Below, in pieces: positions 6,092-7,337 of a stretch of 7,337 nucleotides of DNA; the stretch's first letter is position 1, and each line of letters begins with the position of its first letter. The notes under the pieces were generated by a model. It had not been told where the DNA came from. It saw only the letters and a program-made list of their open reading frames with translations, and searched no databases. Both the position numbers and the translations under genes were made by a program. Origin of the DNA: Synergistaceae bacterium (GTDB taxonomy: Bacteria; Synergistota; Synergistia; Synergistales; Synergistaceae); assembly GCA_031274465.1 (NCBI GenBank), contig JAISQC010000097.1, forward strand, positions 1-7,337. Direction: 5' to 3'.

Positions 6092-7337
6092 TCATCCCTC
6101 CAACGGCAAAATCAGGGAAAAGACGCTCCCCCCGCCAGGCCTTGGCTCGTAGCGCACGTCTCCGCCGTGGAACCTCGCTATGCCTTGCGCTATGGAAAGC
6201 CCCAATCCGGCGCCGCTCACCTGCGCGGTGAGCGAATCGTCGCTTCGGAAAAATTCCTGAAAAATTTTATCGGCATGGCCCGAGGCGACGCCAATCCCCC
6301 GATCCGCGACGTTCACCCGCGCGACGCCGCATTGAGAGTCGCATGTCACCGTTATCTCGCGGGCCGACGCGGAGTATTTCTCGGCGTTTGAGATCAGGTT
6401 CATTATAACCTGCTTCAGCGCCTCCCTGTCCCCTCTTACAGGCAGAGGGGCGTCCGCCTCGAAGGAAAGCGCGAAACCCTGTTTCGACAGGTGCGGGCCG
6501 AGCTGGGACAGCGTCTCGCGGGCAACTTCATCCAGAGCGAGTTCTTCCATGCCGTACTTCTCCCTCCCCCGCCTCGAGAACGAAAGCACGTTGTCCACCA
6601 AGTGCGACAGGCGGTCCGCCTCGGACATCATCGTGCGGAGATATTCGCGCCTTCGCTCCTCGTTGTCCTGCCTCCCGGAAAGCAAAAGCTCGGCAAAGAG
6701 CCTTATCGACGTCAGAGGGGTTTTCAGCTCGTGAGAGACGTTGGCCACGAAGGTCGTTTTCTGGGACGCTACGCGCATCTCGTACGACATCAGGCGTATA
6801 ACGGCGGCGATGCCAATGACCATGACCGAACACAGCATTGCCACCTGCACCCATACCACCATGCGGGCGTAATCGGCCCGCGCAGCGAGCAAACCGGGGT
6901 CCCGCAGCCAAGCGCCCACTTCCCAGCGCGGCAAAAGCGGCGATATCTCGCGGGCCACAAAGGGCCGCCGCCAGTCCGGCGCGGCGGTATCATCGAAAGG
7001 CGCCACTATCGGGGCCCCGGCGTCGTCCAGCACGGTCAAAACCCGAACATCGGAGAGGATATCGGGCATCATGCCAGCGATCATATCGCGCAGCGCATCC
7101 ATTCGCAACGAACAGCCGATGATTTTGCCGCCGCCTGCCTTTGCCCAAAAAAGCGCCTCCAGCCCTCCGTCGGACAGGTACGGAAAGATGCCGCCGTCCG
7201 ACTCGGACGACATCTCGTCGAACGACCTGCTCTTCGACACCGTGTTGGACCGCATGGACCGCGAGACATCCGCCTGCTTGGAAACGGTCGTGCCGGAAAC
7301 CGCCGCCGCATCGGCCATCGGCTCGTACTCGGCATCG
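6092..7337 (-). CDS. Sensor histidine kinase (HisKA/HATPase), N-terminus outside window
   Basis: The frame is open through the right edge: codons before ATG 7318 read DAEYEP with no stop, so the protein probably starts beyond the window. Numbered from that Met (408 residues): an extracytoplasmic sensor region up to about 150, of unrecognised type, ending LPRWEVGAWLRDPGLLAARA as in cache/PAS-like sensors; a membrane helix at about 153-177 (VVWVQVAMLCSVMVIGIAAV); then, with no HAMP, a short linker to HisKA with H-box FVANVSHELKTPLTSIR (His196). The ATPase domain shows the N box (NLISNAEKYS), G1 (DRGIGV, 339-344), F box (FQEFFR) and G2 (GAGLGLSIAQG). All catalytic motifs look intact. TM1 is missing from the visible part, consistent with truncation at the edge. 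It autophosphorylates and passes phosphate to the regulator gene that overlaps its stop by ATGA. The signal is unknown. Confidence 0.92.
   Translation of the reverse strand, partial: DAEYEPMADAAAVSGTTVSKQADVSRSMRSNTVSKSRSFDEMSSESDGGIFPYLSDGGLEALFWAKAGGGKIIGCSLRMDALRDMIAGMMPDILSDVRVLTVLDDAGAPIVAPFDDTAAPDWRRPFVAREISPLLPRWEVGAWLRDPGLLAARADYARMVVWVQVAMLCSVMVIGIAAVIRLMSYEMRVASQKTTFVANVSHELKTPLTSIRLFAELLLSGRQDNEERRREYLRTMMSEADRLSHLVDNVLSFSRRGREKYGMEELALDEVARETLSQLGPHLSKQGFALSFEADAPLPVRGDREALKQVIMNLISNAEKYSASAREITVTCDSQCGVARVNVADRGIGVASGHADKIFQEFFRSDDSLTAQVSGAGLGLSIAQGIARFHGGDVRYEPRPGGGSVFSLILPLEG
6096..6103 (-). promoter_or_regulatory. Shine-Dalgarno of the response regulator, inside the kinase 3' end
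   Basis: On the minus strand the sequence reads TTGGAGGG ATG ACG ATG. The GGAGG core overlaps the last kinase codons (Leu-Glu-Gly). It abuts the first ATG (6095) almost directly but is 7 nt from the second (6089). This supports initiation at 6089, or re-initiation by ribosomes terminating at the kinase TGA (6094-6092). Confidence 0.65.

Noticed and set aside
6838..7122. Plus-strand frame antisense to the kinase sensor region
   Set aside because: Composition is Pro/Arg/Ala-rich, typical of a shadow frame, and the minus-strand frame is the genuine kinase.
1..7337. CRISPR arrays, tRNA/rRNA, insertion sequences, phage or defence genes
   Set aside because: No regularly spaced repeats, clover-leaf or rRNA-like stretches, terminal repeats, transposase or nuclease-like proteins are visible. 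All larger frames are explained by pilus/secretion, chemotaxis and two-component genes.

Overview
The window is a GC-rich bacterial segment with a classic Gram-negative (diderm) envelope inventory: an outer-membrane secretin with its inner-membrane partners, a membrane chemoreceptor, and a two-component system. Coding sequence is GC-rich yet uses ATA (Ile) and AGG/AGA (Arg) codons freely, and gene starts carry strong G-rich Shine-Dalgarno sequences. That mix, with a compact pilNOPQ-like order, would suit a deep-branching diderm such as Synergistota. This is an impression from style, not a demonstrated assignment.

Layout. (1) 1-3170, plus strand: the 3' part of a type IV pilus / type II secretion-like operon. 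It holds the C-terminus of a PilN-like protein, a PilO-like protein, a PilP/GspC-like protein and a PilQ-like secretin. Junctions are tight (TAATG overlap, an 11-nt gap, then a 34-nt overlap or a 2-nt gap), and the operon closes with a textbook intrinsic terminator at 3182-3218. (2) 3219-3457: an AT-rich intergenic region with a near-consensus sigma-70 promoter (TTGACA-N18-TATACT) and a leader of roughly 135 nt that contains a perfect 6-bp-arm dyad. (3) 3458-5227, plus strand: a single methyl-accepting chemotaxis protein transcribed from that promoter. (4) 5228-5366: a convergent intergenic region with a strong bulged hairpin that lacks a T-tract. (5) 5367-7337, minus strand: a two-gene operon, sensor histidine kinase then OmpR/PhoB-type response regulator, joined by an ATGA overlap. 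The kinase runs off the right edge of the window.

How the parts work together. The PilN/O/P-like proteins would form the inner-membrane and periplasmic alignment complex that docks onto the secretin pore. The chemoreceptor would signal to a CheA/CheW array encoded elsewhere. The kinase/regulator pair senses an unknown periplasmic or membrane cue and controls unknown genes. Nothing in the sequence links the three units functionally beyond adjacency. I found no RNA genes, CRISPR, insertion sequences or defence-like system. The points worth a second look are modest: start-site choices, the long MCP leader with its dyad, a Trp cluster in the secretin N-terminus, a membrane-anchored rather than lipoprotein PilP, and the odd hairpin.
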